Below are positions 37,770 through 50,450 of a stretch of 64,000 nt of DNA, in pieces. Numbering within the stretch: the first letter of the stretch is position 1; every line of letters starts with the position of its first letter. The stretch is from Actinomycetota bacterium (lineage in GTDB: Bacteria; Actinomycetota; CADDZG01; JAHWKV01; JAOPZY01): the NCBI GenBank assembly GCA_035765775.1, contig DASTWV010000055.1, forward strand, positions 144,756 to 208,755. Reading direction: 5' to 3'. Under the pieces are notes generated by a model. It was not told where the DNA came from. It searched no databases and saw only the letters and a program-made list of their open reading frames with translations. Position numbers and translations under genes: made by a program.

Positions 37770-39014
37770 CTACTCGGCGATCGCCTCCAACTCCTCCCCG
37801 GCGGTCTCGGGCAGGGTGCGCAGCAGGATCACCGCCGGGATGAGGGCCAGGGCCGCCAGCGAGACGCTGTCTCCCACATGGCCGATCAGCCCCCCTTTGG
37901 CGGCGAGGGTGCCCACCGCCAGGAGTCCGGCGCTGGCGCCCAAAGTGCCGGCCACCGAGCGGCTGATCGCCACGGCGCTGGCCCGGACCGGGGTGGCGAA
38001 CAACTCGGAGGAAAGGGCGTTCAGCACCGGCGCCGCCCCGAGCCCGAAGAAGACCGCCAGGGCGAGGACCGCCAGCAGCGCCGGGCGGCCGTGCAGCTGG
38101 AAAGCGGCGATGCCGAAGGCCGTGCCGGCGGTGAGGTACAGGGTCCCGGTCCGGCGCCGCCCCCACCGGTCCTGGAGCCGCCCGGCGAGCAGGTAGCCGG
38201 GGATCCCGAGGATCACCGCGGCCGCCAGGAACGTGTTCGCGGTGTTGGCCGGGAAGCCCCGTTGGTGGCGGGCGAAGTAGGTCCAGTAGGCAGAACCGCT
38301 GATGGTGGCGAAGTTGAACAGGAACAGCACGCCGCTGATGACCAGGATGCGGCGGCGGGGCTCGCCGCGGGCGAAGGCGGTCAGGGATGCCCGGGGGGAG
38401 AGGTGGGGGCCCTGCTCCTTCGCCTCCCGCCAGCGCCGGCTCTCCTGCAGCTTGAGGCGCAGCGGGGCCACCACCAGCACCGGGATGGTGCCCAGCAGGT
38501 AGAGCCCCCGCCAGCCGAGGGCGGTGTGCGCCAGGGCCTTGTAGGCGACCGCCACCGCGATCAGCCCGAGGGCGCCCAGCGCGGAGAGCGAGCCGAGGAA
38601 CCGGCCCCGCAGCTCGGCGGGGAACTCCTCGGCGGCGATGGTGATGGCGATGGCCACCTCGGTCACCAGGAACGACCGGGCGACGAACTGGATGGCGGCG
38701 AAGATCGCCACGGTGTGGGCGGCCGCGGTCAGCCCGGTGAACAGGGCGTACAGGAGTGTGGTCACGATGAGGAGCGGGCGGCGGCCGACCCGGTCGGCGG
38801 CGGCGATGAGCACCAGTGCCACCAGGGCGCCCAGGTTCACCACCGCGGCGGCACGCCCGATGGTGGCGGTGGAGGCGTGGAACGACTTGGCCAGGTCGGG
38901 GATGACGATGGCGGCGATGCCGGTGTCGTAGCCCTCGAAGAACGTGGCGGCGCCCAGGAGGACCGCCAGCACCCGGAGGTAGGAGCGATCCCGCGGTGCG
39001 GCCTGGGCGCTCAC
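37770..39014 (-). CDS. MFS transporter (sugar/organic-acid porter type)
   Basis: 414 residues, GTG start, twelve helices. FFEGYDTGIAAIVIPDLAKSF in helix 1, AADRVGRRPLLI in the 2-3 loop, EEFPAELRGR after helix 4 and ELFATPVRASA in the second half match the metabolite:H+ symporter-like families. Ligand unknown. It diverges from the aminotransferase gene by 99 bp. Confidence 0.85.
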   Translation of the reverse strand: MSAQAAPRDRSYLRVLAVLLGAATFFEGYDTGIAAIVIPDLAKSFHASTATIGRAAAVVNLGALVALVLIAAADRVGRRPLLIVTTLLYALFTGLTAAAHTVAIFAAIQFVARSFLVTEVAIAITIAAEEFPAELRGRFLGSLSALGALGLIAVAVAYKALAHTALGWRGLYLLGTIPVLVVAPLRLKLQESRRWREAKEQGPHLSPRASLTAFARGEPRRRILVISGVLFLFNFATISGSAYWTYFARHQRGFPANTANTFLAAAVILGIPGYLLAGRLQDRWGRRRTGTLYLTAGTAFGIAAFQLHGRPALLAVLALAVFFGLGAAPVLNALSSELFATPVRASAVAISRSVAGTLGASAGLLAVGTLAAKGGLIGHVGDSVSLAALALIPAVILLRTLPETAGEELEAIAE

Positions 39015-39113
39015 ACCGGGATTCTGTCAGAAGGCAGCTGGATCCCCCAGCCAGCGCGACCATAGGTGCACGGGGCAGCCGGTGGTATTTGCAGGTAGCA
39101 AGGAGGTAGCGCC

Positions 39114-40385
39114 ATGGGATCGATTCACATGCTGACCGACGTACCCGGCCCCCGCTCCCGCGCCCTGGCGGAACAGGGCTCGCGCTCCATCGCCCGCCCC
39201 ACCGCTCCCTCCGGGGGCGAGGTCTTCATCGCCCGGGGCCGGGGGCCCTGGGTGGAGGACGTGGACGGCAACCGTTTTCTCGACTTCACCGGCGGGCTCG
39301 GGTGCCTGGTGGTAGGCCACGCCCACCCCCGGGTGGTCGCCGCCGTGCAGCATGCGTCCGGCGACTTCCTCCACACCGACTATTCGGTGATCCCCTACGA
39401 GTCCTATGGCGTCCTGGCCGAGGCCATCGATGGGCGCACCGGTGGGGGACGCAAGGTCGCATTCTTCAACTCGGGGGCCGAGGCAGTGGAGAACGCGGTC
39501 AAGATCGCCCGGGGCGTCACCGGCCGGCCCGGGATCCTGTGCTTCGAGGGAGCCTTTCACGGCCGGACCAACCTCGCCCTGGCCCTCACCCACCGCGAAG
39601 TTCCGTACAAGAAGGGCTTCGGCCCGTTCGCCCCCGAGATCCACCGGGTGCCGTTCCCGGGCTTCAACGGAGCCAGCCTGGCGGACTTCGAGCAGGCGGC
39701 GTCAGCAGTCCTCGAGAGCCACGCCATTGCGGCGGCCATCGTGGAGCCGGAGCTGGGTGAGGGCGGTTATGTGGTCCCCCCGACCGAATTCCTCGCATCC
39801 CTGCGCCGCCTGTGCGATGCCCACGGCACGCTCCTCATCACCGACGAGGTCCAGTCGGGCTACGGGCGTGCCGGGACCTTCCTGGCCGGCGACCAGTCCG
39901 AGGTGCGAGCCGATCTGGTCACGCTGGGCAAGTCGATTGCGTCGGGCCTGCCCCTGTCGGCCGTAGCCGGTGACGCCGCCGTCATGGACGTCCTCGACCC
40001 CAGCACCCTGGGCGGGACCTACGTCGGCAACCCCGTGGCCATCGCCGCCGGGCTGGCCGTGCTGGAGGCACTGGACGACGAGGACCTGATCGCCCGGGCA
40101 CGGCACATCGGCACCCGGCTGAAGGAAGGCTGGGCAGTGATCGGCGCCGACCACTCCGGGCTCATCACCGACATCCGTGGCCTCGGGTCGATGGTGGGTG
40201 TCGAGTTCGTCTCCCGGGCGGCGCTGGCGTCCTTGCGGGAGGCCGCTTTCCGGGCCGGGGTGCTGACGATGACCGCCGGGGCCGAGGGCCGGGTCCTGCG
40301 CCACCTCATGCCGCTGGTCATCACGGACAGCGAGCTCGACGAGGCGTTCGAGGTGTTCGCCAAGGCGGCTGCCGCGGCGTCCTAA
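39114..40385 (+). CDS. gabT: Class III aminotransferase (4-aminobutyrate aminotransferase-like)
   Basis: 423 residues. FLDFTGGLGCLVVGHAHP, FFNSGAEAVENAVKIAR, AFHGRTNLALALT, the DEVQSGYGRAGTF aspartate and the PLP lysine in TLGKSIASGLPLSAV are all present. GabT-type enzymes move the amino group of omega-amino acids such as GABA to 2-oxoglutarate. The family includes ornithine and beta-alanine enzymes, so the exact substrate is uncertain. The divergent MFS transporter could import it. Confidence 0.88.
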   Translation: MGSIHMLTDVPGPRSRALAEQGSRSIARPTAPSGGEVFIARGRGPWVEDVDGNRFLDFTGGLGCLVVGHAHPRVVAAVQHASGDFLHTDYSVIPYESYGVLAEAIDGRTGGGRKVAFFNSGAEAVENAVKIARGVTGRPGILCFEGAFHGRTNLALALTHREVPYKKGFGPFAPEIHRVPFPGFNGASLADFEQAASAVLESHAIAAAIVEPELGEGGYVVPPTEFLASLRRLCDAHGTLLITDEVQSGYGRAGTFLAGDQSEVRADLVTLGKSIASGLPLSAVAGDAAVMDVLDPSTLGGTYVGNPVAIAAGLAVLEALDDEDLIARARHIGTRLKEGWAVIGADHSGLITDIRGLGSMVGVEFVSRAALASLREAAFRAGVLTMTAGAEGRVLRHLMPLVITDSELDEAFEVFAKAAAAAS

Positions 40386-40386
40386 C

Positions 40387-40527
40387 TCAGCGCTCCAGGA
40401 GGACCGCCAGCACCGAACCCAGCACGATCACCCCCATGGCGGCGACCATGATCCAGGCGACCGTGCGGGACATCTTCTGGTGGCGGCGGCTGAACAGCCC
40501 ACCGCGGTGCGGCGGCATGGCTGCCAT
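40387..40527 (-). CDS. 46-residue single-pass membrane protein
   Basis: From ATG 40527 (or 40518) it reads MAAMPPHRGGLFSRRHQKM and then one hydrophobic helix (VAWIMVAAMGVIVLGSVLAVLL), ending LLER. Basic residues before the helix suggest N-in topology. It lies downstream of the P450 on the same strand. No clear ribosome site, and no family recognised. Confidence 0.45.
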   Translation of the reverse strand: MAAMPPHRGGLFSRRHQKMSRTVAWIMVAAMGVIVLGSVLAVLLER

Positions 40528-40560
40528 TTGATCATGCCGGGTGCATCAGGGCTGGTTCAG

Positions 40561-40599
40561 CGTGCCGGGTCACCGTGCTGGGTCACCGTGCTGGGTCAG
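40561..40599. repeat. Three tandem copies of a 13-bp unit
   Basis: CGTGCCGGGTCAC, CGTGCTGGGTCAC and CGTGCTGGGTCAG follow one another without gaps. The last copy contains the P450 stop codon. Likely a slippage-generated repeat; copy number could vary between strains. Confidence 0.75.
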
Positions 40600-41813
40600 G
40601 CGGCGCGCACCGGCAGCGAGGCGAGCCCCCGCAGGGTGATGTGCGGCCGCCACTCCAGGGTCTCGGTGGCCGGCTCGATCTCGGGTGCCCGGGACAGCAG
40701 GGCGGTGAACGCCTCCATGCCCTCCAGGCGGGCCAGCATCGCCCCCAGGCAGAAGTGGATGCCGCCACCGAAGGAGAGCGGCTTCACGTCGGGGCGGCCG
40801 ACGTCGAGGCGGTCGGGGTCGTCGAACACCGCCGGGTCCCGGTTGCCCGCACCCAGGATCAGGGCGACCGGCTGGCCCTTCGGGATGCGCCACTGCCCGA
40901 TCTGGGTGTCCGCCTTGGCCACCCGGCCCGTGTTCTGCACGGGACTGTCGTAGCGCAGGAGCTCCTCGATGGCCGGGCGGATCATCACGGGGGTGGCCCG
41001 CAGGCGGGCCATCTCGGCCGGGGCGCGCATGAGTGCCAGCATCCCGTTGCCGATGAGGTTCCGGGTCGTCTCGTGTCCCGCCCCGAAGAGCAGCGCCACG
41101 GTGGAGATGAGTTCGGACTCGCCCAGGTGGCCGCCTTCGTCCTCGGCGGCGATGAGTTCGGAGAGGAGGTCGCTGCCCGGCGAGCGGCGGCGCTGGGCGA
41201 TGACGTCCTTCAGGTACGCGGTCAGGGCCATGACGGCGGCGTCGGAGCGGATCGCCTGCTCCTCGGTCACGATCGGGTCCAGGGCCTGCGCCACCGCCTC
41301 GGCCCACTCCCGGGCCTGCGCCCGGTCCTCGGCCGGGAGGCCCAGCAGCTCGCTGATGACCGTCACCGGGAGGGGCAGGGCGAGGCCCTCCACCAAGTCG
41401 GCCACGCCGCCATCGGCCAGCACCGCCACCAGGTCGCCGACCAGCCCGTTGACGATGTCCTGGATCCGGGGGCGCAGTACTTCGACGGCCCGGGGGGTGA
41501 ACGCCTTGCTCACCAGACGGCGGAGGCGGGTGTGGTCGGGCGGGTCGCGGAAGAGCATCCAGCGGCTGAACTCGTCGATGGTGATGGTGCCCGGGCCCAC
41601 CATGGTCTTCAGCATCACGGCGGTCTCGTCCATGGCGTGGCCCATGCGCGGGTCCCGCAGGGCGGCGGTGATGTCGTCGTAGCGGCTGAGCAGCCAGAAA
41701 CCGAGCGGGCTTTCGTAGAGCGGGGCGTGCTCGCGCAGGAGGCGGTACTGGGGGTAGGGGTCGGCGTGGACCGAACGGTCGAGGGGGTTGAAGAAGACCA
41801 ACTCCGGGTCCAT
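40596..41813 (-). CDS. Cytochrome P450
   Basis: 405 residues, typical of a soluble bacterial P450. The I-helix LLFGAGHETTRNLI, the K-helix EELLRYDSPVQ and the heme-binding FGGGIHFCLGAMLAR with its cysteine ligand are all intact. It would hydroxylate a small hydrophobic molecule; the DPPDHTRLRRLVSKAFTPR segment is the usual C-helix region. No ferredoxin or reductase gene is adjacent, so electrons must come from elsewhere. It diverges from acetyl-CoA synthetase. Confidence 0.94.
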   Translation of the reverse strand: MDPELVFFNPLDRSVHADPYPQYRLLREHAPLYESPLGFWLLSRYDDITAALRDPRMGHAMDETAVMLKTMVGPGTITIDEFSRWMLFRDPPDHTRLRRLVSKAFTPRAVEVLRPRIQDIVNGLVGDLVAVLADGGVADLVEGLALPLPVTVISELLGLPAEDRAQAREWAEAVAQALDPIVTEEQAIRSDAAVMALTAYLKDVIAQRRRSPGSDLLSELIAAEDEGGHLGESELISTVALLFGAGHETTRNLIGNGMLALMRAPAEMARLRATPVMIRPAIEELLRYDSPVQNTGRVAKADTQIGQWRIPKGQPVALILGAGNRDPAVFDDPDRLDVGRPDVKPLSFGGGIHFCLGAMLARLEGMEAFTALLSRAPEIEPATETLEWRPHITLRGLASLPVRAA

Positions 41814-41940
41814 GCCTCAGGCTATCACATTCCAAAATGGAGTATCGCTGGCGGCCCGCTGCGCACCGGCCGGGCGCCGCGCGGGAAGATAGGGTTTTCC
41901 GCCGCAGTTCCCCGCATCCATCACCACGAGGAGGAATGCC

Positions 41941-43917
<1,977 letters not shown>

Positions 43918-44067
43918 GCCTCGGGGGCGCGGCGGCGGGCGAGCGGCCTACCTCCACCTTTGCGTATCCCTGAACAGCATAGTTCTGCTCGGAGCTACAC
44001 ACGCAGAGATCTAACCCTTAGCAAGCTATCGGTCTAGTCTGGTGGGGCCGGCCGGGACCATGCCATG

Positions 44068-44796
44068 TCAGCCGGCCTTGGCCTTGGCGATCGCCTCGGT
44101 CACGTAGGTCTCGGTGGCCTCCTTGCCGAGGCCCAGCCCGGCCAGCAGGCCGTCGCTGCCCTCGAGCTCCAGCAGGGCCAGGAGGATGTGCTCGGTGCCG
44201 ATGTAGTTGTGGCCCAGGCGCAGCGCCTCCCGGAAGGTGATCTCGAGGGTCTTCTTGGCTTCCGGGTCGTAGGGGATGAGGGCGGGGACCTCGCCCTCCG
44301 GGTCGGGCTCGGGGAGGGCGGCGAGGGCGGCCGCCCGCACGTCATCCACCGCCACCCCCTGCGCCTCGATGGCCCTGGTACCGATGGCGGCGGGGTCGAC
44401 GAGCAGGCCCAGCACGATGTGCTCCGGGCGGATCTGGCTGTGGCCGGTCTGGCGGGCCTCGTCCTGCGAGGCCATGACGGCGTTGCGTGCCCGGGGGCTG
44501 AACCGGGAGAAGCCCTGGTTGGGGTCGAGGAGGCCACCCTCGGCGCCCTTGACGAAGCGCTTCTGGGCAGCCTGCTTGGTCACTCCCATGGCCCGCCCGA
44601 TCTCGGTCCACGAGGCCCCCGAGCGCCGCGCCTGGTCCACGAAGTGGCCGATGAGGTGGTCGGCGACGTCGCCCAGGTGATCGGCGGCGATGACGGCGTC
44701 CGAGAGCTGGTCGAGGACGTCACCGTGCACCCGCGTGATGGCATCGATGAGGTCGTCGAGCCGGACGGGATTGGTCATGCGGACGGGCTCGGTCAT
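44068..44796 (-). CDS. Clp-N-domain protein with an N-terminal helix-turn-helix
   Basis: 242 residues from ATG 44796, chosen for its GGAGGAGCACCGCC ribosome site over an upstream codon. Residues about 1-80 include a HTH-like segment (SGASWTEIGRAMGVTKQAAQKRF). Two Clp_N repeats follow (FSPRARNAVMASQDEARQTGHSQIRPEHIVLGLL and KTLEITFREALRLGHNYIGTEHILLALLE). Clp_N repeats normally bind adaptor or substrate proteins on ClpA/ClpC. Joined to a DNA-binding part and lacking AAA modules, this looks like a regulator. Two matching palindromes overlap its promoter, so autoregulation is likely. Confidence 0.85.
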   Translation of the reverse strand: MTEPVRMTNPVRLDDLIDAITRVHGDVLDQLSDAVIAADHLGDVADHLIGHFVDQARRSGASWTEIGRAMGVTKQAAQKRFVKGAEGGLLDPNQGFSRFSPRARNAVMASQDEARQTGHSQIRPEHIVLGLLVDPAAIGTRAIEAQGVAVDDVRAAALAALPEPDPEGEVPALIPYDPEAKKTLEITFREALRLGHNYIGTEHILLALLELEGSDGLLAGLGLGKEATETYVTEAIAKAKAG

Positions 44797-44843
44797 GGCG
44801 GTGCTCCTCCGGGTCGGGCGGTCGCTGGTCGCTGGTCGCCAGC

Positions 44844-44864
44844 TCGTCAACTGTAGGTTGACGA
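44844..44864. promoter_or_regulatory. Operator copy 1, GTCAAC-N5-GTTGAC palindrome
   Basis: TCGTCAAC-TGTAG-GTTGACGA is a perfect palindrome with 8-bp arms. It covers the -10 box of the Clp-N regulator promoter. Its core GTCAAC-N5-GTTGAC is repeated 28 bp away. Confidence 0.7.
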
Positions 44865-44878
44865 TGCGCCGCTGTCAA
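44850..44878 (-). promoter_or_regulatory. Sigma-A-type promoter of the Clp-N regulator gene
   Basis: On the minus strand TTGACA (44878-44873) and TACAGT (44855-44850) are 17 bp apart. The -35 lies in operator copy 2 and the -10 in copy 1. Predicted start near 44843, giving a leader of about 45 bases. Confidence 0.65.
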
Positions 44879-44890
44879 CCCGGAGTTGAC
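44874..44890. promoter_or_regulatory. Operator copy 2, GTCAAC-N5-GTTGAC palindrome
   Basis: GTCAAC-CCGGA-GTTGAC shares arms and spacer length with copy 1 and overlaps the -35 box. Centre-to-centre distance is 28 bp. Confidence 0.7.
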
Positions 44891-44896
44891 GGGTGG

Positions 44897-45727
44897 CTAG
44901 GACGCCACCACCACTGTCACCGAGAAATCACCCGCGGTGCCCGTGCAGCGCAGCGCTTCGCCGCACGACACCCGGCTCGCCGAGATCACCGACGTCCCGG
45001 GCGCCTGGGCGAGGTAGTCCTGGGCCGCGAACCCGCACCCCGACCCCGGGATCATGGGGCACATGACCATCGGGAGCGGCCCGATGTGGGGCGTCGGCTC
45101 CAGGACCGCCGGGTTGGACGGCGGGTTGAAGCCCCAGTAGGTCGAGCCCAGCTCCACCTCGATCCGGGTCCCGACGGTGACATGCAGCGTCGAGCCGTTC
45201 GCCGAGTCGCCAATGCTCACCGGCACCGGGCTGGGGGGCGGCGCCGCGCACATGGCATTGGGCGGGCAGGTGGGGCACCCGGGCACAATCGGCCCGCCGG
45301 CGGTCCCGGACGCCAGCGGGCAGACCACCGGCGGCGACACGACCGGTGCCGGTGGGACCGGGGTGGTCGGGGGCAGGATCTTGGGCGACGCCAATGGGCT
45401 GGGGGCAGCGGTCACCGGGGGATGGGGGACCGGTGGGATGACCACGCCGGGCGTGGGGCCGACGCTCGGGCTTGGCGCTGCCGGCGGGCCCGCCGGCGAC
45501 GGAGGAGCCAGGGCGGTGGCGGAGATGAACGGCGCCCCGCTCACGTCGGCCACCCCCGCCGGGACCGTCGCCAACCGCTCGGGCAGCGTGACGGCATAGG
45601 CGGCGAGGGCCGCGATCACCAGGACGGCTGCGCCCACCGCCACCGCCAGCCGGGCGGTGAGCATCCCGGCGTCATGCCCGGCTGCGCCCTGCCCGGCTGC
45701 GCCCTGCCTCGCGGCCTGTCCCGTCAT
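44897..45727 (-). CDS. Secreted or membrane-anchored proline-rich protein, function unknown
   Basis: 276 residues from ATG 45727, which has the ribosome site GGGAGGTGGCG. Residues about 22-46 form one membrane helix (LAVAVGAAVLVIAALAAYAV) that would anchor or export it. A long Pro/Ala/Ser region follows (about 65-160). The C-terminal domain of about 110 residues has several cysteines (CPLASG, CPTCPP, CPMIPGSGC, CGEALRC) and beta-rich sequence (LHVTVGTRIEVELGSTYWGF; FSVTVVVAS). The beta domain recalls small Ig-like exported domains, but I cannot name a family. It is last in the regulator-coxM strand. Confidence 0.65.
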   Translation of the reverse strand: MTGQAARQGAAGQGAAGHDAGMLTARLAVAVGAAVLVIAALAAYAVTLPERLATVPAGVADVSGAPFISATALAPPSPAGPPAAPSPSVGPTPGVVIPPVPHPPVTAAPSPLASPKILPPTTPVPPAPVVSPPVVCPLASGTAGGPIVPGCPTCPPNAMCAAPPPSPVPVSIGDSANGSTLHVTVGTRIEVELGSTYWGFNPPSNPAVLEPTPHIGPLPMVMCPMIPGSGCGFAAQDYLAQAPGTSVISASRVSCGEALRCTGTAGDFSVTVVVAS

Positions 45728-45821
45728 CGCCACCTCCCGGCACCGTTCAGATCGAGGCGATCGATTCGGCTCGCTGGGTTGGACGCCGGGCCTGCGCACG
45801 AAGTTCCGTGAAACCGGGGAG

Positions 45822-46697
45822 TCAGCCCTCCAGCGGGCAGCCGGCCCGCTCGGCGGCCCGGACGAGGGCCTGCGTGCACAAGACCTTGACCATCTCCCGC
45901 TTGTAGACCGACGACCCCCGGGAGTCGCCCACCGGGTGGGTCTCCTCGGCAGCGATGCCCCCCGCCCGGCGCAGGGCGTCCCGGTCGAGGTGGCGCCCAT
46001 TGAGGTACTCCTCGGCCTTGGCAGCCCGGGCGTAGGACATGGCGACCCCGGTCAGGCCGATGCCGCAGTCCCCGATGAGCCCGTTGGTGTCCACCGTGAA
46101 CTGGGCGGCGACCCCCACGGTGGCGAAGTCGCCGACCTTGCGGTGGAGCTTCAGGTAGGCGCCCCCGCCGTCGGCGAGGCCGGAGACCTCGATCGAGGCG
46201 AGGATCTCGGCCGGACCGAGGGCGGTGCAGTAGCTGCCCACGAAGAACTGGTCGGCAGGGATCGTCCGCCAGCCCTCGGGGCCGACCGCTCGGAAGCGTG
46301 CCCTCGCCGCCAGCAGGGCCGGCCCCCAGTCACCCGATGGGTGGGCGTGGGCCGCCGAGCCGCCGATGGTGCCCACATTGCGCACCAGCGGGTCGGCGAT
46401 CACGTGGGTGACGTCCGCCAGCAACGGGGCGTGCGCCTTGAGCACGGTGGAGGCCTCCAGGACGGCGTCGGTGGTGGTGGCCCCGATCGTGAGCGTCCCG
46501 GCCGACTGCTTGATCCCGGACAGGCCGAGGCGGCGCAGATCCACCAGGTGAGCCGGGTTCTGGTAGCGGAACCGCATCTGGCGCACCAGGCTCTGCCCGC
46601 CGGCCAGCACGCGGGCCTCCTGGCCGTAGGTGGCCATGAGCGCAACCGCCTCCTCGACGGTGTCGGGGACGTGGAAGTCGAAGCGGCCCGGATACAT
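45822..46697 (-). CDS. coxM: Carbon monoxide dehydrogenase medium (FAD) subunit
   Basis: 291 residues. It is the FAD-binding subunit of molybdenum hydroxylases: YPGRFDFHVPDTVEEAVALM, AGGQSLVRQM and TIGGSAAHAHPSGDW bind FAD, and the CO_deh_flav_C domain follows (about 175-285). It takes electrons from the 2Fe-2S subunit and passes them to quinone. Unusually it is on the opposite strand from coxS and coxL and lies three bases after the HTH regulator gene, with which it is probably co-translated. Confidence 0.9.
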   Translation of the reverse strand: MYPGRFDFHVPDTVEEAVALMATYGQEARVLAGGQSLVRQMRFRYQNPAHLVDLRRLGLSGIKQSAGTLTIGATTTDAVLEASTVLKAHAPLLADVTHVIADPLVRNVGTIGGSAAHAHPSGDWGPALLAARARFRAVGPEGWRTIPADQFFVGSYCTALGPAEILASIEVSGLADGGGAYLKLHRKVGDFATVGVAAQFTVDTNGLIGDCGIGLTGVAMSYARAAKAEEYLNGRHLDRDALRRAGGIAAEETHPVGDSRGSSVYKREMVKVLCTQALVRAAERAGCPLEG

Positions 46698-46700
46698 CGG

Positions 46701-47381
46701 CTACGACACCCCCGCCAGCCGGGCACCCGCCCCGGCGCTGCCCAGCCAGGACCGCCCGTGGGCCTGCCCGACCAGGATGTGGGTGTGCGCCTCCATGAGC
46801 CCGCCCAGGTTGGGGTCGTGCTCGTCCGCGTCACCGGTGAGGGGCAGGATGCAGAAGATCACCCGGCCGGCGTCCTCGGCGGCGTGGGCGACGCTGGCCT
46901 CCGTGGCGATGGTCTCGGCCCCCAGGCGCCCCACCCACCGGATCATCCACTCGGCGGGCGACTCGGGCGCCGAGTGGGCCACGGCGATCTCCCGGGCGGC
47001 CAGCGCCCGGGCCCCGGCCCGCAGGAGGGCCTGGGCGAAGGGCCGACCTGCCGGGGCGGGCGGCGGCTCCGGGGTGGCGATGCCCGTGCCCATGGTCTGC
47101 AGGACCCCCGAGAAGGCCCTGGCTTCCTTCATCCCGCCCGGCACCAGGACCAGGACGTGGTCGGTCGGGCGGAGGCGGGCGAGCTGCGGTTCGAGGTCGG
47201 CCGTCCAGAAGCGTGCGGGCCGGCCCGCGAGCAGGTCCTCGGCCACCGACGCGGGCACACGCCAGTCGCGTCCGGGCTTGATGCCCGGGATGCGCCCCTG
47301 GCGGCACCAACGTGTCACCGTGTCGGGGCTCACGCCAAGCCGCTCCGCGACGTCGGCAACCCCGACAAAAAGCTCCTGCAT
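46701..47381 (-). CDS. Excisionase-type HTH regulator with an unassigned C-terminal domain
   Basis: 226 residues from ATG 47381. Residues about 1-52 (VGVADVAERLGVSPDTVTRWCRQGRIPGIKPGRDWRVPASVAEDL) are a MerR/excisionase-like helix-turn-helix. The remaining 170 residues, including DHVLVLVPGGMKEARAFSGVL, belong to no family I recognise; they may bind a ligand. Position between coxM and the divergent coxS-coxL makes it the prime candidate regulator of the CO dehydrogenase genes. The stop is three bases before the coxM start. Confidence 0.72.
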   Translation of the reverse strand: MQELFVGVADVAERLGVSPDTVTRWCRQGRIPGIKPGRDWRVPASVAEDLLAGRPARFWTADLEPQLARLRPTDHVLVLVPGGMKEARAFSGVLQTMGTGIATPEPPPAPAGRPFAQALLRAGARALAAREIAVAHSAPESPAEWMIRWVGRLGAETIATEASVAHAAEDAGRVIFCILPLTGDADEHDPNLGGLMEAHTHILVGQAHGRSWLGSAGAGARLAGVS

Positions 47382-47533
47382 GACCAATTTATCCTATAGG
47401 GCTGGTACTCACATGATACGGCGTTCCCTGGCAACGGTCTACCGAATGGGAGACAACCGGGCACAAACTGGGGAACCGACTGGGAAGCGGACGGCCCGGA
47501 GCACGGAGGGGCGCGGCGTAGACTGGGCGAACC

Positions 47534-48056
47534 ATGCGGATCTCGGTCGGGATCAACGGCCAGCCGATCGACGCGGATGTCGAGCCCCGACTCCTCCTCG
47601 TCCACTTCCTGCGGGACATCCTGGCGCTCACGGGCACCCAGATCGGGTGTGACACCACCAGCTGCGGGGCGTGCACCGTGCTCCTGGACGGGATGGCGGT
47701 CAAATCCTGCGGGGTATTCGCCGTGCAGGTGGATGGCCGGGAGATCACCACGGTCGAGGGCCTGGCCCCCCACGGCCACCTCCACCCGATCCAGGAGGCA
47801 TTCAAGGAGTGCCACGCGGTGCAGTGTGGCTTCTGCACGGCCGGGATGATGCTGGCCTCCATCGCCTTTCTGTCCCACCACCCCGACCCAAGTGACGAGG
47901 AGATCCGGTGGGCGCTCAGCGGGAACCTGTGCCGGTGCACCGGCTACGCCAACATCGTGAAAGCGGTGCAGTGGGCCGCCCGGCGCATGGCCGCCCCCGC
48001 CGGTGGAGCGCCGACCGGGGTGGCGGCAATCCTGGCCGCGGCGACGAGGGACCGCG

Positions 48057-48067
<11 letters not shown>
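47534..48067 (+). CDS. coxS: Carbon monoxide dehydrogenase small (2Fe-2S) subunit
   Basis: 177 residues. Plant-type ferredoxin cysteines appear as CDTTSCGACTVLL plus KSC, and the C-terminal 2Fe-2S domain as QCGFCTAGM and CRCTGY. It moves electrons from the Mo-Cu site to the FAD subunit. The last 11 bases overlap coxL. A TAGACT box lies nine bases before the ATG, so the message may have a very short leader. Confidence 0.93.

Positions 48068-50446
<2,379 letters not shown>

Positions 50447-50450
<4 letters not shown>

Noticed and set aside
43918..44067. tRNA or small RNA between acs and the Clp-N gene
   Set aside because: No cloverleaf or T-loop signature and no convincing hairpin were found in this 150-bp gap.
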